Assembly (NCBI GenBank): GCA_032718475.1 | Contig: JAUCBJ010001329.1 | Span: forward strand, 1 to 52,674 | Direction of reading: 5' to 3' | Origin: Nemertoderma westbladi | Taxonomy: Eukaryota > Xenacoelomorpha > Nemertodermatida > Nemertodermatidae | DNA: 52,674 bases | In this document: positions 23,420 through 34,768 of the stretch, piece after piece | How positions within the stretch are numbered: position 1 is the stretch's first letter | How the letters are laid out: the number at the start of each line of letters is the position of its first letter | Notes under the pieces: model-generated | Database searches by the model: none | The model's input: the letters and a program-made list of their open reading frames with translations, nothing else | Told to the model about the DNA's origin: nothing | Position numbers and translations under genes: made by a program

Positions 23420-25640
23420 AGACAATGTGAATCAGAGTGATGTTGACAAATTTGGGCAACTTACCATTCTCCCCGCCAGGTTAGTATGACTTTACATTAA
23501 GTTCTGTATTATAATTTAATTTTAGATGCCCCGCTGTTATTTCCTTGGCAATTCATACAGACGGGCAGCAGAATAGGCCTATTGTGTTTCACGATGGTCA
23601 GGCAGAAAAGGCAGTGAGTAATGCTAAAGACACTTCACTCCTAGCTTTTTTGAAGCTAAACCAGATAGAGCCTTCTGCTAGGCAGTATATACCAGCACTA
23701 TGTGTGGTCTAATAACAAACATGGATGTTGCGTAAGAAGCAACCAGATGAGGACGCTGTACCAAGGATGATTGGTCGAATTAACAATGTCAGCACCACAC
23801 AGGGTGAGCGATTTTACCTGAAGATGGTGCTCAGTCATATTCGGGGTCCGCAATCATAAAAGAACTTGATGTTCTACGAACGTAAACAGTATAGTACATT
23901 CAAGGAGACGGCAATGCAAATGGGATTGCTAGAGGATGACTTTGAATGGAAGCAGGCTCTCACTGATATAACTGAATTCATACATATAACTGAATGCATA
24001 AAGCTCTACAGCAGGCAGATCAGCGCCGCCATACTTCAATATTGCCTCCCAACGAAACATATTATTCGAGCAATATATAAACTCCACTGAATGTTGACAT
24101 CATATAGGATGAGATGAAGAAAATTCACTGTTCTGGGGACACTGGGGACATTTTGGACAGTTGAAGACAAAGTTCTGTCTTTGATAAATTATTAACTGAA
24201 TCAGATGATATCAGATTGGAGCCTAAGTTGAACGAGGCACAGTCAGCGCTATATGGAGAGATCTACCAAGCAGTAAATGCTGAAACTTTGGGTGATGGGC
24301 CACAAAACAATTAATTCTAAATTATCTTGGTGGATACGGAGAAACATTTGCATTCACCTTTATTAGTGCCAATATAAGGGCTGAGGGAGGAATTGTACTC
24401 ATGGTGGCCAGCACAGGTACAGCTGCACAGAATCTGGAAGGGGGAAGGACAGCACATAGACGTTTCAAAATTACAATCAACATAATGGAAGACTCCACAT
24501 GCAATATCCAAGCACAGAGTGATATAGCAAAGCTGATCAGGACATGTTCGCTCATCATCTGAGACAAGATTTTCAGTGTGCACCGGTTTATTATTGAGTG
24601 CGTGGAAAGGAGTCCTAATGGACTGTGATGAGCCTTGGGTGAAAATGTGGTTTGTCTTGACGGCGACCCCAGACAGACTCTGCCAGGTGCGAAGATGGTT
24701 GGTCGACCTCAGATAGTTCGATCATGTTTCAAAATATCTCATCTGTACACTTGCAAGAAGGAATATAGGCTGAAACAAAACATGCAGACAAAACATCCAG
24801 TTGAGATGGAATTATCCAGTTACCTTCTCAAGTTGGGGGAAGGATGTGAAAAGATATATAAAGAGGAGGGTGAGAACAAGATTAAAATACCATTAAATAC
24901 CATTAAAAAGTAGTTCAAACCTTACATTAAGAGATTTGGAGTATGGCTGTAATGGATGCGACAATATAATGAATGGCGCTATTATTATACTCCATTAAAC
25001 AAGAATGTCAAATAAATCAATGAACAATGCATCAGCAAATATCCTGGTGAGTCCAAGCAATATCTGTCCGCCGATTCAATCCTTGAAGGCGACAACAACA
25101 GAGATGCTCTCAGGTAGGGCTATCATCGAGTGTGATGTTGCCGTTGGGACGAACAAGGGTCTACGAGTATTCCTGCCCAGGATTCCGCAACATGACAGGA
25201 GTGATGAGCTTCCCTTCATTATTGTCAGGAGACAATTTCCAATCAGGTAAATATTCAATTCACACAAAAATTTACAAACAGATTAAGATATTTTCATCAT
25301 ATTTTTGATATACCCTTAATGGTTATCAAAATAATGGTAGTATTGTACATTCAGTCGTGGATTCCAGTTTCCTAGAGATTACCTTTATTAAAAGTTTTGT
25401 TCCAGATGATTCCAGATGGTTCCTGGTGATACTTCACGCTGGAAATGCATCATTCTGAATACCAAACCTTTTAAAATTAACATTGAGAAAATGCGATAGT
25501 TATAAAATATCACATTTTATTTTTAGTAACCGCGAAAAAACTCTAATCTTCAATTAATTTAATGCACAGGTTGGCGTTTGGAGGTACAATTAATAAAGGT
25601 CAGGGCAGTGGCGTCGCAGCATCACCTTGCGCTTCCCTGC
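23420..25640 (+). pseudogene. Helitron Rep/Pif1-like helicase, decayed
   Basis: Several plus-strand segments in the correct order match the Helitron helicase-side protein. They are DKFGQLTILPA (about 23450); RPIVFHDGQAEK and LLAFLKLNQIEPSARQY (23560-23700); PRMIGRINNVSTTQGERFYL, VLSHIRGP and STFKETAMQMGLLEDDFEW (23760-23955); a Walker A region reduced to GGYGETF with EGGIVLMVASTGTAAQNLEGG, RTAHRRFKI and DSTCNIQAQSDIAKLI (24330-24545); the helicase motif GDPRQTLPGAK (24661-24693) and LSSYLLKLGEG; then GTNKGLRVFLPRIP and RRQFPIR joined to LAFGGTINKGQG (25145-25610). The invariant Walker A lysine is absent, and stops and frameshifts occur throughout, so it is dead. It appears split by a GT-AG intron at 25247-25569. 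The Rep HUH motif and the 5'-TC / 3'-CTRR ends were not located. Confidence 0.85.
25247..25569 (+). other. Apparent GT-AG intron in the Helitron helicase
   Basis: The helicase frame reads RRQFPI plus AG up to 25246, then GTAAATATTC ... TTAATGCACAG, then G-TTG-GCG-TTT from 25570. This restores R-L-A-F-G-G-T-I-N-K-G-Q-G exactly at the conserved C-terminal helicase motif. The donor, the acceptor and the uninterrupted phase all fit splicing. A chance insertion is less likely because no base of the motif is lost or duplicated. Confidence 0.65.
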
Positions 25641-25689
25641 AAAATTTTGCCTGCGCCCCCTTAGAATGCATTAAAAAGAATTAAAGGCC

Positions 25690-25919
25690 CCATTAAAACA
25701 ATTCCCTTTAAGTGAACGATTCAGCCACATAGACTCCGACATTGTCGGACCTTTGCACACAGGAAATGACCACCCCTATAAATATTTAGCAACTTTTATT
25801 GACTGATATACTGGTTGGATTGAAGCCGCTCCTCTCATTTCAGCGACTGCACAATCAGTAGTGAGTGCCTTTATATCCCACGGGATGTCTCGCTTTGGTG
25901 TCCCACTATACTTAACTAC
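25690..25919 (+). pseudogene. Ty3/gypsy integrase core, left piece
   Basis: The frame reads ERFSHIDSDIVGPLHTGNDH, YLATFID with a TGA stop, YTGWIEAAPL, SVVSAFISHGMSRFGVPLYL, the first half of the retroviral-type integrase catalytic core with its first Asp. It breaks at 25919 where a LINE is inserted and resumes at 27443. Confidence 0.85.
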
Positions 25920-27442
25920 TACTACTAGGATCGGCATGCTGCATTGCAGCTGCATTTTTAGGAATGCTGTGCCGGCTTGTCAACAAAATTGCACCGCCAC
26001 AACTCCCTATCACCCATGACATTTGCTAGATCATCCGCATCTTTAAGGCCAGTGTCCTTTAAGATGCGTCTCAAGAAAGTCATGGGCTGTCCACCATGCT
26101 TATTCACTCCACGAGGCTGCCAAAGTACAAGATTATGCACTGGCTGGTCCTCACGGCGAAAGCAATGTCCTGCAAAGCGGAGGCGATTTTGTTCTAGTGT
26201 CAAGCTTGTGGGAACCAATGAGACACCTCCAATGTTATATAGTGTCTGGTTGGAGATGTGTGCATTGTACTTGACACAATGAACCCGGCGTAGCATTCTT
26301 GTGAATGTGCCATCCAGAGATTTGGTGTCCTCAGCAGTTAGAGCCCAGCATGGACTCCCGTAGAGGAGTACTGGAACTACTGCTGCTCTAAATAATCGGA
26401 CCTTAAGTTTCCGTTTAATTCTCGGTGACTTCCAAATCCTGGAAAGCCTATTCAAGGCTGCCCATGCCTTTCCCTTACGTATTCGAAGGTCCTCACCTGA
26501 CTTCCGGATCTATGATCCCAGGTAACAGAAGTCGTCCACATGCTCAAGCATACCATCCTTTGAGCTTATGCTCATCCGATCAGAGACTTGCTGAGGACTT
26601 TCAAAGTTAACTGTCAGAATTTTGGTCTTTCTGGAGTTAATAAAAAGACCAACACTAGAAGCAGCATGTTCTAATGAGCTGAGGAGCCGTTGGGCTCCCT
26701 CTAATGATTCTGAGAGTACTCCTAAGTCATCAGCAAAGTCTAGATCAGTTAGGTACTTGGCAGGATTTCCTCGACTTCTGGAGCCAGTAGGTGGAGTTAT
26801 CATCACCCCATCATCATTATGATGATCTAAGGACATGCGTAGAACATAGTCAACCCCAATAATGAACAAGAATGGTGCAAGTGTGTCTCCTTGGAGGACG
26901 CCCCATAACACTTCAAATGGTTCTGTGTCACCGTCAACAGTAGACACAAATGTTGTCGAACCATCGTATACTGATCTGATTGCTGCAATAATTTCATCAG
27001 GAATCCCATATAATGAAAGTATGCTGAACATACGTGAGCGAGAGACTGAATCAAAGGCCTTGAAGAAGTCAACAAAGATAACAGCCAGATGCCTGTCTTT
27101 CTTTTTTGATAATTCTTCAATTATCCTTCTAAGTGCCAAAATGGGCTCCATGGTCCCACGACCTTTACGGAACCCATTCTAATTTCCACGGAGCAGTTTC
27201 TCAATGGGATCCCTGATGCGATTTAATAGAATCCTATTGTATAGCTTTGCAGCAATCGAGATCAATGAGATTCCCCGAAAAGAACCATAGAGTGTTAGGT
27301 TGCCCTTCTTGGGAACTGGCACCAACTTATTTGTTTTCATTTCTTGTGGGACTCTTGTTGTTCGATACATGTCTACTATGATGGGATAGATGAGCTTTAA
27401 ACACTCAGGTATTTTAAAGACCTCAGGTCAGGTCAGGTAAAA
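25920..27442 (-). mobile_element. Family A LINE, 5'-truncated, longest copy
   Basis: The 1,523-bp insert is flanked by the 12-bp duplication ATACTTAACTAC (25908-25919 and 27443-27454). On the minus strand the protein starts inside RT: KTNKLVPVPKKGNL, SFRGISLISIAAKLYNRIL, NGFRKGRGTMEPILALRRII, AVIFVDFFKAFDSVSRSRM, GVLQGDTLAPFLFIIGVDYV, DLDFADDLGVLSE, FCYLGS, then the C-terminal RAAVVPVLLYGSPCWALT, LRFAGHCFRRED and GGQPMTFLRRILKD. Only two nonsense changes are obvious: TAG near 27180 in place of a Gln codon before NGFR, and TAG near 26513 in place of Trp in GSW. The copy is therefore fairly young. Its 3' end is a short (TAG)n tail. Confidence 0.92.
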
Positions 27443-28170
27443 ATACTTAACTACCGACAGAGGAAAACAATTCGAATCGGAAATCCTCGACAGTTTATCA
27501 AAACTCAAAGGTTTTCATCGCTTAAGAACTACTTCTTACCACCCCCAAGCGAATGGAAATATTGAGCGCTTTAATCGTGTTTTGAAAACCGCACTCAAAG
27601 CTCGAGGAGATGATTGGTTACAAGTTCTACCAATAATACTGTTCAGCTACCGTATCACCCCTTCCCACGATTTAGACATAACTCCATTCGAGTTGGTACC
27701 TGGAACTTGTGCACTAATTCCAGCTAGTGCAATGGTTCCGACAGATACAACATTTAAGCACGCATTTGTGAGAAATTTACACGAATATATTTCCGAACTA
27801 GGTTATCGCCAAACAACACAGTCTGAAAGAAAACACTCTTCTGGACATCAAACATACGTAGACCCCCTCCCTGAGTAATAGCGACAAAGTTTTTGTTCGG
27901 ATAGATCGAGTTCGCAAACCCCTCGAGGCTCGTTATCAGGGCCCATTTACTGTGATCTGACAAACTATTTCAGATTGCGACCCCCATCGGTGTACAAACT
28001 GTTTCCATAGATCGATGTAAACGATATCTAGGGAACGATAAAACGTAAACATATAAAACAACCACCTCTAGCTCTACTTTACCAATAAACGTGACCAACA
28101 CACCACCAGTGAACGCGACACAGCCGTCACAGTCTGTACCAAATTCTAGAACTACGACCACGCCAGCATA
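27443..28170 (+). pseudogene. Ty3/gypsy integrase, right piece and C-terminus
   Basis: Resumes L-T-T-D-R-G-K-Q-F-E-S-E, containing the second catalytic Asp, then TSYHPQANGNIERFNRVLK with the catalytic Glu, DDWLQVLPIILFSYRITPSH and TPFELVPGT. The stop at about 27878 is followed in another frame by DKVFVRIDRVRKPLEARYQG, the usual C-terminal domain after integrase. Joining at the 12-bp duplication gives an uninterrupted catalytic core. No gag, protease, RT or LTR of this element was found, so it is a fragment. Confidence 0.88.
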
Positions 28171-28230
28171 ATAATACAATTACTAATCGCAGAGGAAAGA
28201 AAATAGTTCATTTTAATCCACCATAATAAC

Positions 28231-28236
28231 TTTATT
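28231..28236 (-). terminator. Poly(A) signal of the three-exon gene
   Basis: TTTATT on the plus strand, which is AATAAA on the minus strand, about 210 bp beyond the stop codon at 28447. Confidence 0.55.
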
Positions 28237-28446
28237 TCAATATAGGCCTATGGTCATTCCATTTTTCGGCCATGGGAGCTGTGTGACGACTCTGGGAGCT
28301 CAAACTGTGTTGAGCATATCGCGACTCCAGATAGAATTAGTATACAGTAGTTTAGTTGGCGTGCAACTGTATTATGTATTAAGGCTACTGTATTATGTAC
28401 ATTAGAGAATAATATGCACTTGAGTCTGTCGTACATTGACAAATTA

Positions 28447-31400
28447 TTATGATGTGTCACTTTCTGTTGAACGATTAACTTTGAGTATTTCATTTTCAAA
28501 TTGCTGGATTTGGTCCAAAGAATCCAACCGCTGTTTCTTCTTTGCTAATTCAATACGACGTTCAGTTTCTGTGGGACCAGTACTGCGTGGTTGTGGCTTC
28601 TTTATATTTGACTCCATTTCAATTCTCTCTTCACGTCTCCGTGACAACCGCTGTAAACATTCCAATCTTTCCATCGCCTAAGAATATTTATTCGTATATG
28701 AAGTCAATAAAATAATAGATACATAGAGAACTGGCATTCATTTAGGAAACAGAGTGGAAGGGTTTACTGTGGAAGATCACCTATGGTAGAGAACAGGCAT
28801 TCCTTTAGGAAACAGAGTGGAAGGGTTTACTGTGGAAGATCACCCGTGCTGGTGAACAGACATTCCTTTAGGAAACATAGTGGAAGGGTTTAATGTGGAA
28901 GATCACCCATGGTAGAGAACAGGCATTCCTTTAGGAAACAGAGTGGAAGGGTTTAATGTGGAAGATTACCCATAGCGGAGAACAGGCATTCCTTTAGGAA
29001 ACAGATTGGAAGGGTTTACTGTGGAAGATCATCCATGGTGGTGAACAGGCAATCCTTTAGGAAACAGAATGGAAGGGTTTACTGTGGAAGATCACCCATG
29101 GTAGAGAACAGGCATTCCTTTAGGAAACAGAGTGGAAGGGTTTACTGTGGAAGATCACCCGTGGTGATGAACAGACATTCCTTTAGGAAACAGAGTGGAA
29201 GGGTTTAATGTGGAAGATCACCCATGGTAGAGAACAGGCATTCCTTTAGGAAACAGAGTGGAAGTGTTTACTGTGGAAGATCACCCGTGGTGGTGAACAG
29301 ACATTCCTTTAGGAAACAGAGTGGAAGGGTTTAATGTGGAAGATCACCCATGGTAGAGAACAGGCATTCCTTTAGGAAACAGAGTGCAAGGGTTTACTGT
29401 GGAAGATCACCCGTGGTGGTGAACAGACATTCCTTTAGGAAACAGAGTGGAAGGGTTTACGGTGGAAGATCACCCATGGTGGTAACAGGCATTCCTTCAG
29501 GAAACAGAGTGGAAGGGTTTACTGTGGAAGATCACCCATGGTAGAGAACAGGCATTCCTTTAAGAAACAGAGTGGAAGGGTTTACTGTGGAAGATCAACC
29601 ATGGTAGAAAACAGGCATTCATTTATGAAACAGATTGGAAGGGTTTACTGTGGAAGATCACCCGTGGTAGAGAACAGGCATTCCTTTAGGAAACAGAGTG
29701 GAATGGTTTAGTGTGAGAGATCAGACATGGTGGTGAACAGGCATTCCTTTAGGAAACAGAGTGGAAGGGTTTACTGTGGAAGATCATCCATGGTGGTGAA
29801 CAGGCATTCCTTTAGGAAACAGAGTGGAAGGGTTTACTGTGGAAGATCACCCATGATGGTGAACACGCATTCCTTTAGGAAACAGATTGGAAGGGATTAC
29901 TGTGGAAGATCACCCATGGTAGAGAACAGGCATTCCTTTAGGGAACAGAGTGGAAGGGTTTATTGTGGAAAATCACCCATGACATGGTAGAGTACAGGCA
30001 TTCCTTTAGGAAACAGAGTGGAATGGTTTAGTGTGAGAGATCAGACATGGTGGTGAACAGGCATTCCTTTAGGAAACAGAGTGGAAGGGTTTACTGTGGA
30101 AGATCATCCATGGTGGTGAACAGGCATTCCTTTAGGAAACAGATTGGAAGGGATTACTGTGGAAGATCACCCATGGTAGAGAACAGGCATTCCTTTAGGG
30201 AACAGAGTGGAAGGGTTTATTGTGGAAGATCACCCATGACATGGTAGAGTACAGGCATTCCTTTAGGAAACAGAGTGGAAGGGTTTACTGTGGAAGATCA
30301 GCCATGGTGGTGAACATGCATTCCTTTAGGAAACAGAGTGGAAGGGTTTACTGTGGAAAATCACCCGTGGTGGTGAACAGGCATTCCTTTAGGAAACAGA
30401 GTGGAAGGCTCTACTGTGGAAGATCACCCATTGTGGTGAACAGGCATTCCTTTAGAAAACAGAGTGGAAGGGTTTACTTTGGAAGATCACCCATATGGCG
30501 GTGAACAGGCATTCCTATATGAAACAGAGAGGAAGGGTATACTATGGAAGATCACCATGGTGGTGAACACGCATTCCTTTAGGAAACAGAGTGGAAGGGT
30601 TTACTGTGGAAGATCACCCATGGTGGTGAACAGGCATTCCTTTAGGAAACAGAGTGGAAGGGTTTACTGTGGAAGATCACCCATGGTGGTGAACAGGCAT
30701 TCCTTTAGGAAACAGAGTGGAAGGGTTACTGTGGAAGATCACCCATGGGTAGAGAACAGGCATTCGTTTAGGAAACAGAGTGGAAAGTTTACTGTGGAAG
30801 ATCACCCATGGTAGAGAACAGGCATTCCTTTAGGAAACAGAGTGGAAGGGTTTAGTGTGAGAGATCAGACATGGTGGTGAACAGGCATTCCTTTAGGAAA
30901 CAGAGTGGAAGGGTTTACTGTGGAAGATCATCCATGGTGGTGAACAGGCATTCCTTTAGGAAACAGAGTGGAAGGGTTTACTGTGGAAGATCACCCATGG
31001 TGGTGAACAGGCATTCCTTTAGGAAACAGAGTGGAAAGTTTACTGTGGAAGATCACCCATGGTAGAGAACAGGCATTCCTTTAGGAAACAGAGTGGAAGG
31101 GTTTACTGTGGAAGATCACCCATGCGTATTAAACAGGCATTCCTTTAGGAAACAGAGTGGAAAGTTTACTGTGGAAGATCACCCATGGTAGAGAACAGGC
31201 ATTCCTTTAGGAAACAGAGTGGAAGGGTTTACTGTGGAAGATCACCCATGGTAGAGAACAGGCATTCCTTTAGGAAACAGAGTGGAAGGGTTTACTGTGG
31301 AAGATCACCCATGGTAGAGAACAGGCATTCATTTAGGAAACAGAGTGGAAGGGTTTACTGTGGAAGATCACCCATGGCGGTGAACAGGCATTCCTTTATG

Positions 31401-34129
31401 AAACAGAGAGGAAGGGTTTCCTGTGGAAGATCACCCATCATGGTGGTGAACAGGTTACACTTATAGTGGGAAGTTTTTCTAGAACCAAATCAATAAACGA
31501 TAGGTAACACCACAATAAATCATGGTGTATTAACCAGATACCACGTATAGCTCCTAGCATAACTACATTTACTTACCAGCTGCTTAATCCGTTGCTTAGA
31601 TACAGTTTCTTCTTCTTTTCGGCCTTTTTCAAGAAAAGATTTCAATTTTGGTGTTAAACAACCCCGGCGGTCCATCACCGCGCGACGCGTTACTATGGAA
31701 ACATAACAATTAAATAAATAAATAATAATAATAAAAAATACTTCAATAGGTGGTTTAATAAAAATTAAGCAATTGCTGAGACCTTTTGGATTTCTAATTT
31801 TTGCCTTTGTTAAAATTGACTAGAATAAAACTTTCTTAGTAGCTTTTGCTACCAATTATTTAAAAACCAAGCAACTGGTGATACTTATTTAATACTAAGC
31901 TAATCAGTATTTGCTAAAACAGAAAGTATTAAATGCCTGATTAGCATCAAAATGAACAATGCATGAGTTAGCGAACTGCTAGTAATTATCAGTTGACTGG
32001 CGGCAGACAGGGGGTAGGCTACGAGCTATGGTAGGCTATGGTAGGCTACGGTAGGTTATGGTAGGCTACGGTAGGTTATGGTAGGCTACGGTAGGCTATG
32101 GTAGGCTACGGTAGGTTATAGTAGGCTACGGTAGGCTCTGGTAGGCTATGGTAGGCTACGGTAGGCTACGGTAGGCTACGGTAGGTTATGGTAGGCTACG
32201 GTAGGTTATGGTAGGCTAAGGTAGGCTATGATTAGGGCATGCACTGGCTGGTCCTCACGGAAAAGCTATATTGTCCTACAAAGCGGCGGAGGCTGCGCTG
32301 AGCAAGTGCCAAGCTTGGTCGCACTAATGAGACACCTCCGCTGTGTACATACACGTATAATATCTGGTTCTGGTTGGAGATACAGTCCTATGAACACGGC
32401 GTCGCATTCTTGTACTGTATACTGTACGTGCCATAGAGATTTGGTGTCCCCAACAGATCGAATTCGGTTTGATTTCATTTGAACTCACTCGAGATCCACT
32501 CCACTACAGTTGTACATGTACTACATCTTTATCGTTGAGTCGGACATTGTCACGCTCTTGGTAAAGTTGTACATGTACATAGTGTAATTACGTTTATATT
32601 GGTTTTAGGTTAGCGTAGTGTAATATTGTATTTGTAACCAAGTAACATAAAGGACCCCCTTGGAAATAAGCTGCAAAGCTTTAGGGGTAATCCTATATGT
32701 TATGTTGGACAATACCTTTATACCGGCGGTACATTGTTTGGTGTATTTGTTATTGTTTTTACATAATGTATAAATAAATCTATCTATCTATGTATGAGAT
32801 TGAGTATTAAAAAAATGTTCTATATTACAATGAACTTACAACTATTATGATTTTAATTAAAAAAAATTTGTAATGGATTAACTATTGTTCATAAGGGAAG
32901 TTAAGAAAACTAGTATTTTGGAAATAAAATTATTTTCTACTGAAATAGCATTGTTCTGGAACCCAACAACTGTCATTTTTAGTTTGTTGAAGAAAGTCCC
33001 AGTACGTATTGTTTCTTTACAAAATAACTCAGAATTAATTACCAAATTGTAATAGCTTGTAACTCAACCAATTCTTAATGGAATATAGGTACCTAAGATG
33101 TTATTCTACATGACAGGTCAGAAAAATTTTAATTTCCGCAATTTAATATTAGACAATATGAGTTAACAATAAAAAAAACTTGGTTGCGCTTAAAACCTTA
33201 AGGCTTTTACAGTTTTGAACCTAATCACATGAAAGTTTTTTATATGATAGACCAAAGATGGGGCAACATAACTATCAGACGAAATTTTGTGAAAATAATT
33301 CTGCACCGCTAGGTGGCGCTGCAAATTTATGTTAATTTTTTAGGTTTGTTATAAATAGTATTAAATTTTATTAACAAAAAATTACAATCTGTCTTTTACT
33401 TTTGATACTTTTATGATCTTATGATTTTATGTGTCTGATACTTTTATGCAGGGTGGCTATGTAGACACCCACAGAAATTTTCAGAAATATTTGGAGATAA
33501 TCGACCTTTCATTATACATAGGCTTAGTAATAGTAATTCCAATAGGTCTCCCTAAATGGAAATTGTTATAACTTGAAAATTAAAAGAGCTATTAAATAGT
33601 GGTTTTTTGATTTGGAAACACCATTTAATCGTGCATTATAATATATCATAAAAATAATTTCAACATTTTTTGGACCAAAATGGTGTACCCCCCCCTCATA
33701 TTTACTGTTTATCATTAAAATTTATAAACTATTAATATTGGAGAATTTAGTCAACAGTAAACGCAATACCGACCGGTAAGGGATTAAAAATCAGGGAAAA
33801 TAATACAACTAAACACTAAATACTGATAATTTTTAATACAGTACATCGCTACATCGCATCGGTACCGGTAGGCCAACATTCAACAATATAACATCGAATT
33901 TACCTTCTCCTGGGGCGGAGGCCGCCGGTAATCTTTGTCTGATATCGCCGGATACGAGACGTGACTCTAAATGGGGTTGTAGAGTCATCGTATTCCAGAA
34001 TACTTTAGCATGTTCCTGATCAATAGTGTCGGTGTCTGTGAACACGCAGTTCGGTGGATGGTAGACTATAGGAGGAGTAGGTTGCTGTTGGATTGTTGTG
34101 GAATTGGTCACAACCGCTACGCCGTTCAT
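28447..34129 (-). CDS. Three-exon gene for a charged coiled-coil protein of about 190 residues
   Basis: Exon 1 runs 34129-33904 (ATG; 75 codons plus one base; donor GAAG|GTAAAT). Exon 2 runs 31692-31577 (acceptor CATAG|TAACG; donor CTG|GTAAGT). Exon 3 runs 28677-28447 (acceptor TTCTTAG|GCGATG; stop). Phases agree (1, then 0), and every junction is canonical. The exon 1 part includes NCVFTDTDTIDQEHAKVFWN and SGDIRQRLPAAS. Exon 2 gives RRAVMDRRGCLTPKLKSFLE and RKEEETVSKQRIKQL. Exon 3 is Glu/Arg/Lys-rich (RLECLQRLSRRREERIEMES; RRIELAKKKQRLDSLDQIQQ) and should form a coiled coil. There is no signal peptide or membrane segment. I do not recognise the family; its size and composition resemble small ciliary or centriolar coiled-coil proteins, but that is only an impression. 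Intron 2 (2.9 kb) is almost entirely a 63-bp minisatellite. Intron 1 holds a 10-bp minisatellite and a LINE fragment. Confidence 0.72.
28735..31455. repeat. 63-bp minisatellite, about 43 copies, in intron 2
   Basis: The unit contains GGCATTCCTTTAGGAAACAG, GTGGAAGGGTTTACTGTGG and AAGATCACCCATGGT. The period of 63 bp is 21 codons, so plus-strand frames stay open over many units and translate as repeats of NRHSFRKQSGRVYCGRSP. Variants differ mainly at GGTAGAGAAC versus GGTGGTGAAC and by scattered point changes. A higher-order block is visible: the variant GTTTAGTGTGAGAGATCAGA recurs near 29708, 30028 and 30852. It is an intron of a minus-strand gene, so the plus-strand frames are not evidence of a protein. 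Confidence 0.97.
32018..32228. repeat. 10-bp minisatellite (GGTAGGCTAC), about 20 copies, in intron 1
   Basis: Units GGTAGGCTAC, GGTAGGCTAT and GGTAGGTTAT alternate, giving a partial 20-bp higher-order period. It directly abuts the LINE fragment that begins at about 32229. Confidence 0.95.
32229..32462 (-). mobile_element. Family A LINE fragment (diverged) in intron 1
   Basis: The sequence follows the family A C-terminal region (compare 26130-26340): GCATGCACTGGCTGGTCCTC, CAAAGCGG, AATGAGACACCTCC, TATCTGGTTCTGGTTGGAGA and AGAGATTTGGTGTCC occur in the same order. Several small insertions make it the most diverged copy in the window. Confidence 0.8.
32463..33903. other. Intron 1 sequence, nothing else recognised
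   Basis: AT-rich non-coding sequence between the LINE fragment and exon 1. There is a short GTACATGTAC palindrome cluster at 32510-32580 and a TATC run near 32780. No coding potential is visible. Confidence 0.45.
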
Positions 34130-34768
34130 TGCTAGTGATCCGGTGATCGAGGTATAATACAGTAATTGAGTAAATTATACTAATTTCTACTAATTTATTA
34201 CTGATACTGTATTACATATAAAAAGCCATAGGCGGCGGCGCGTACAGTAGGCCTATCTGAACCGGTAAACATAGCTGAATATAGAGTAACTAGAGAAACT
34301 GTTGTTTGTAAGCGTTGCCTAGCAACCACGCTTGAATAATAATATAATTTTCTTCAAACACTTACAAGTTGTCTTGTCGATAGCAGCTGAGATATACAGT
34401 ACTGAGGCGTTCGAAAATTACATTTTATTACGTCAGCGCGAGATATAATGAAAATGAATGCACAATTCTCGAAGATTACATCATAAGCAGCTGGGCAATA
34501 AATTCACATCATGTTGTAAATAATACACCATGCCCCCGATCACCATATATTAGTACAGAGCGTCGGAATTCAGTGACACAATACCCCCCCTCCCCCAACT
34601 TTTCTACAAATCTCAATGAGATTGTATGAAATTCGAACAGAGATACTGTAGTTCCATCTCACTCCTCATTAGCGGGTAACTCGCAATATTTATTTTTGTA
34701 ATCATTCTTTAGCTAGAATAATTTGAATTTGGTGATATTGTACAAGTTCCCACTGTTTATCGTGAACC
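34130..34768. other. Upstream region of the three-exon gene, no feature identified
   Basis: This should contain the 5' UTR and promoter of the minus-strand gene that starts at 34129. I see no TATA box I would defend. TAGGCCTAT occurs at 34250 and a C-rich tract at 34585-34598. Confidence 0.35.

Noticed and set aside
24317-24583. Minus-strand Cys-rich ORFs
   Set aside because: They overlap plus-strand Helitron helicase motifs in antisense and share no family features.
28735-31455. CRISPR-like array or a repetitive secreted protein on the plus strand
   Set aside because: The 63-bp units are contiguous with no unique spacers, lie in a spliced intron of a minus-strand gene, and the plus frames exist only because the period is a multiple of three.
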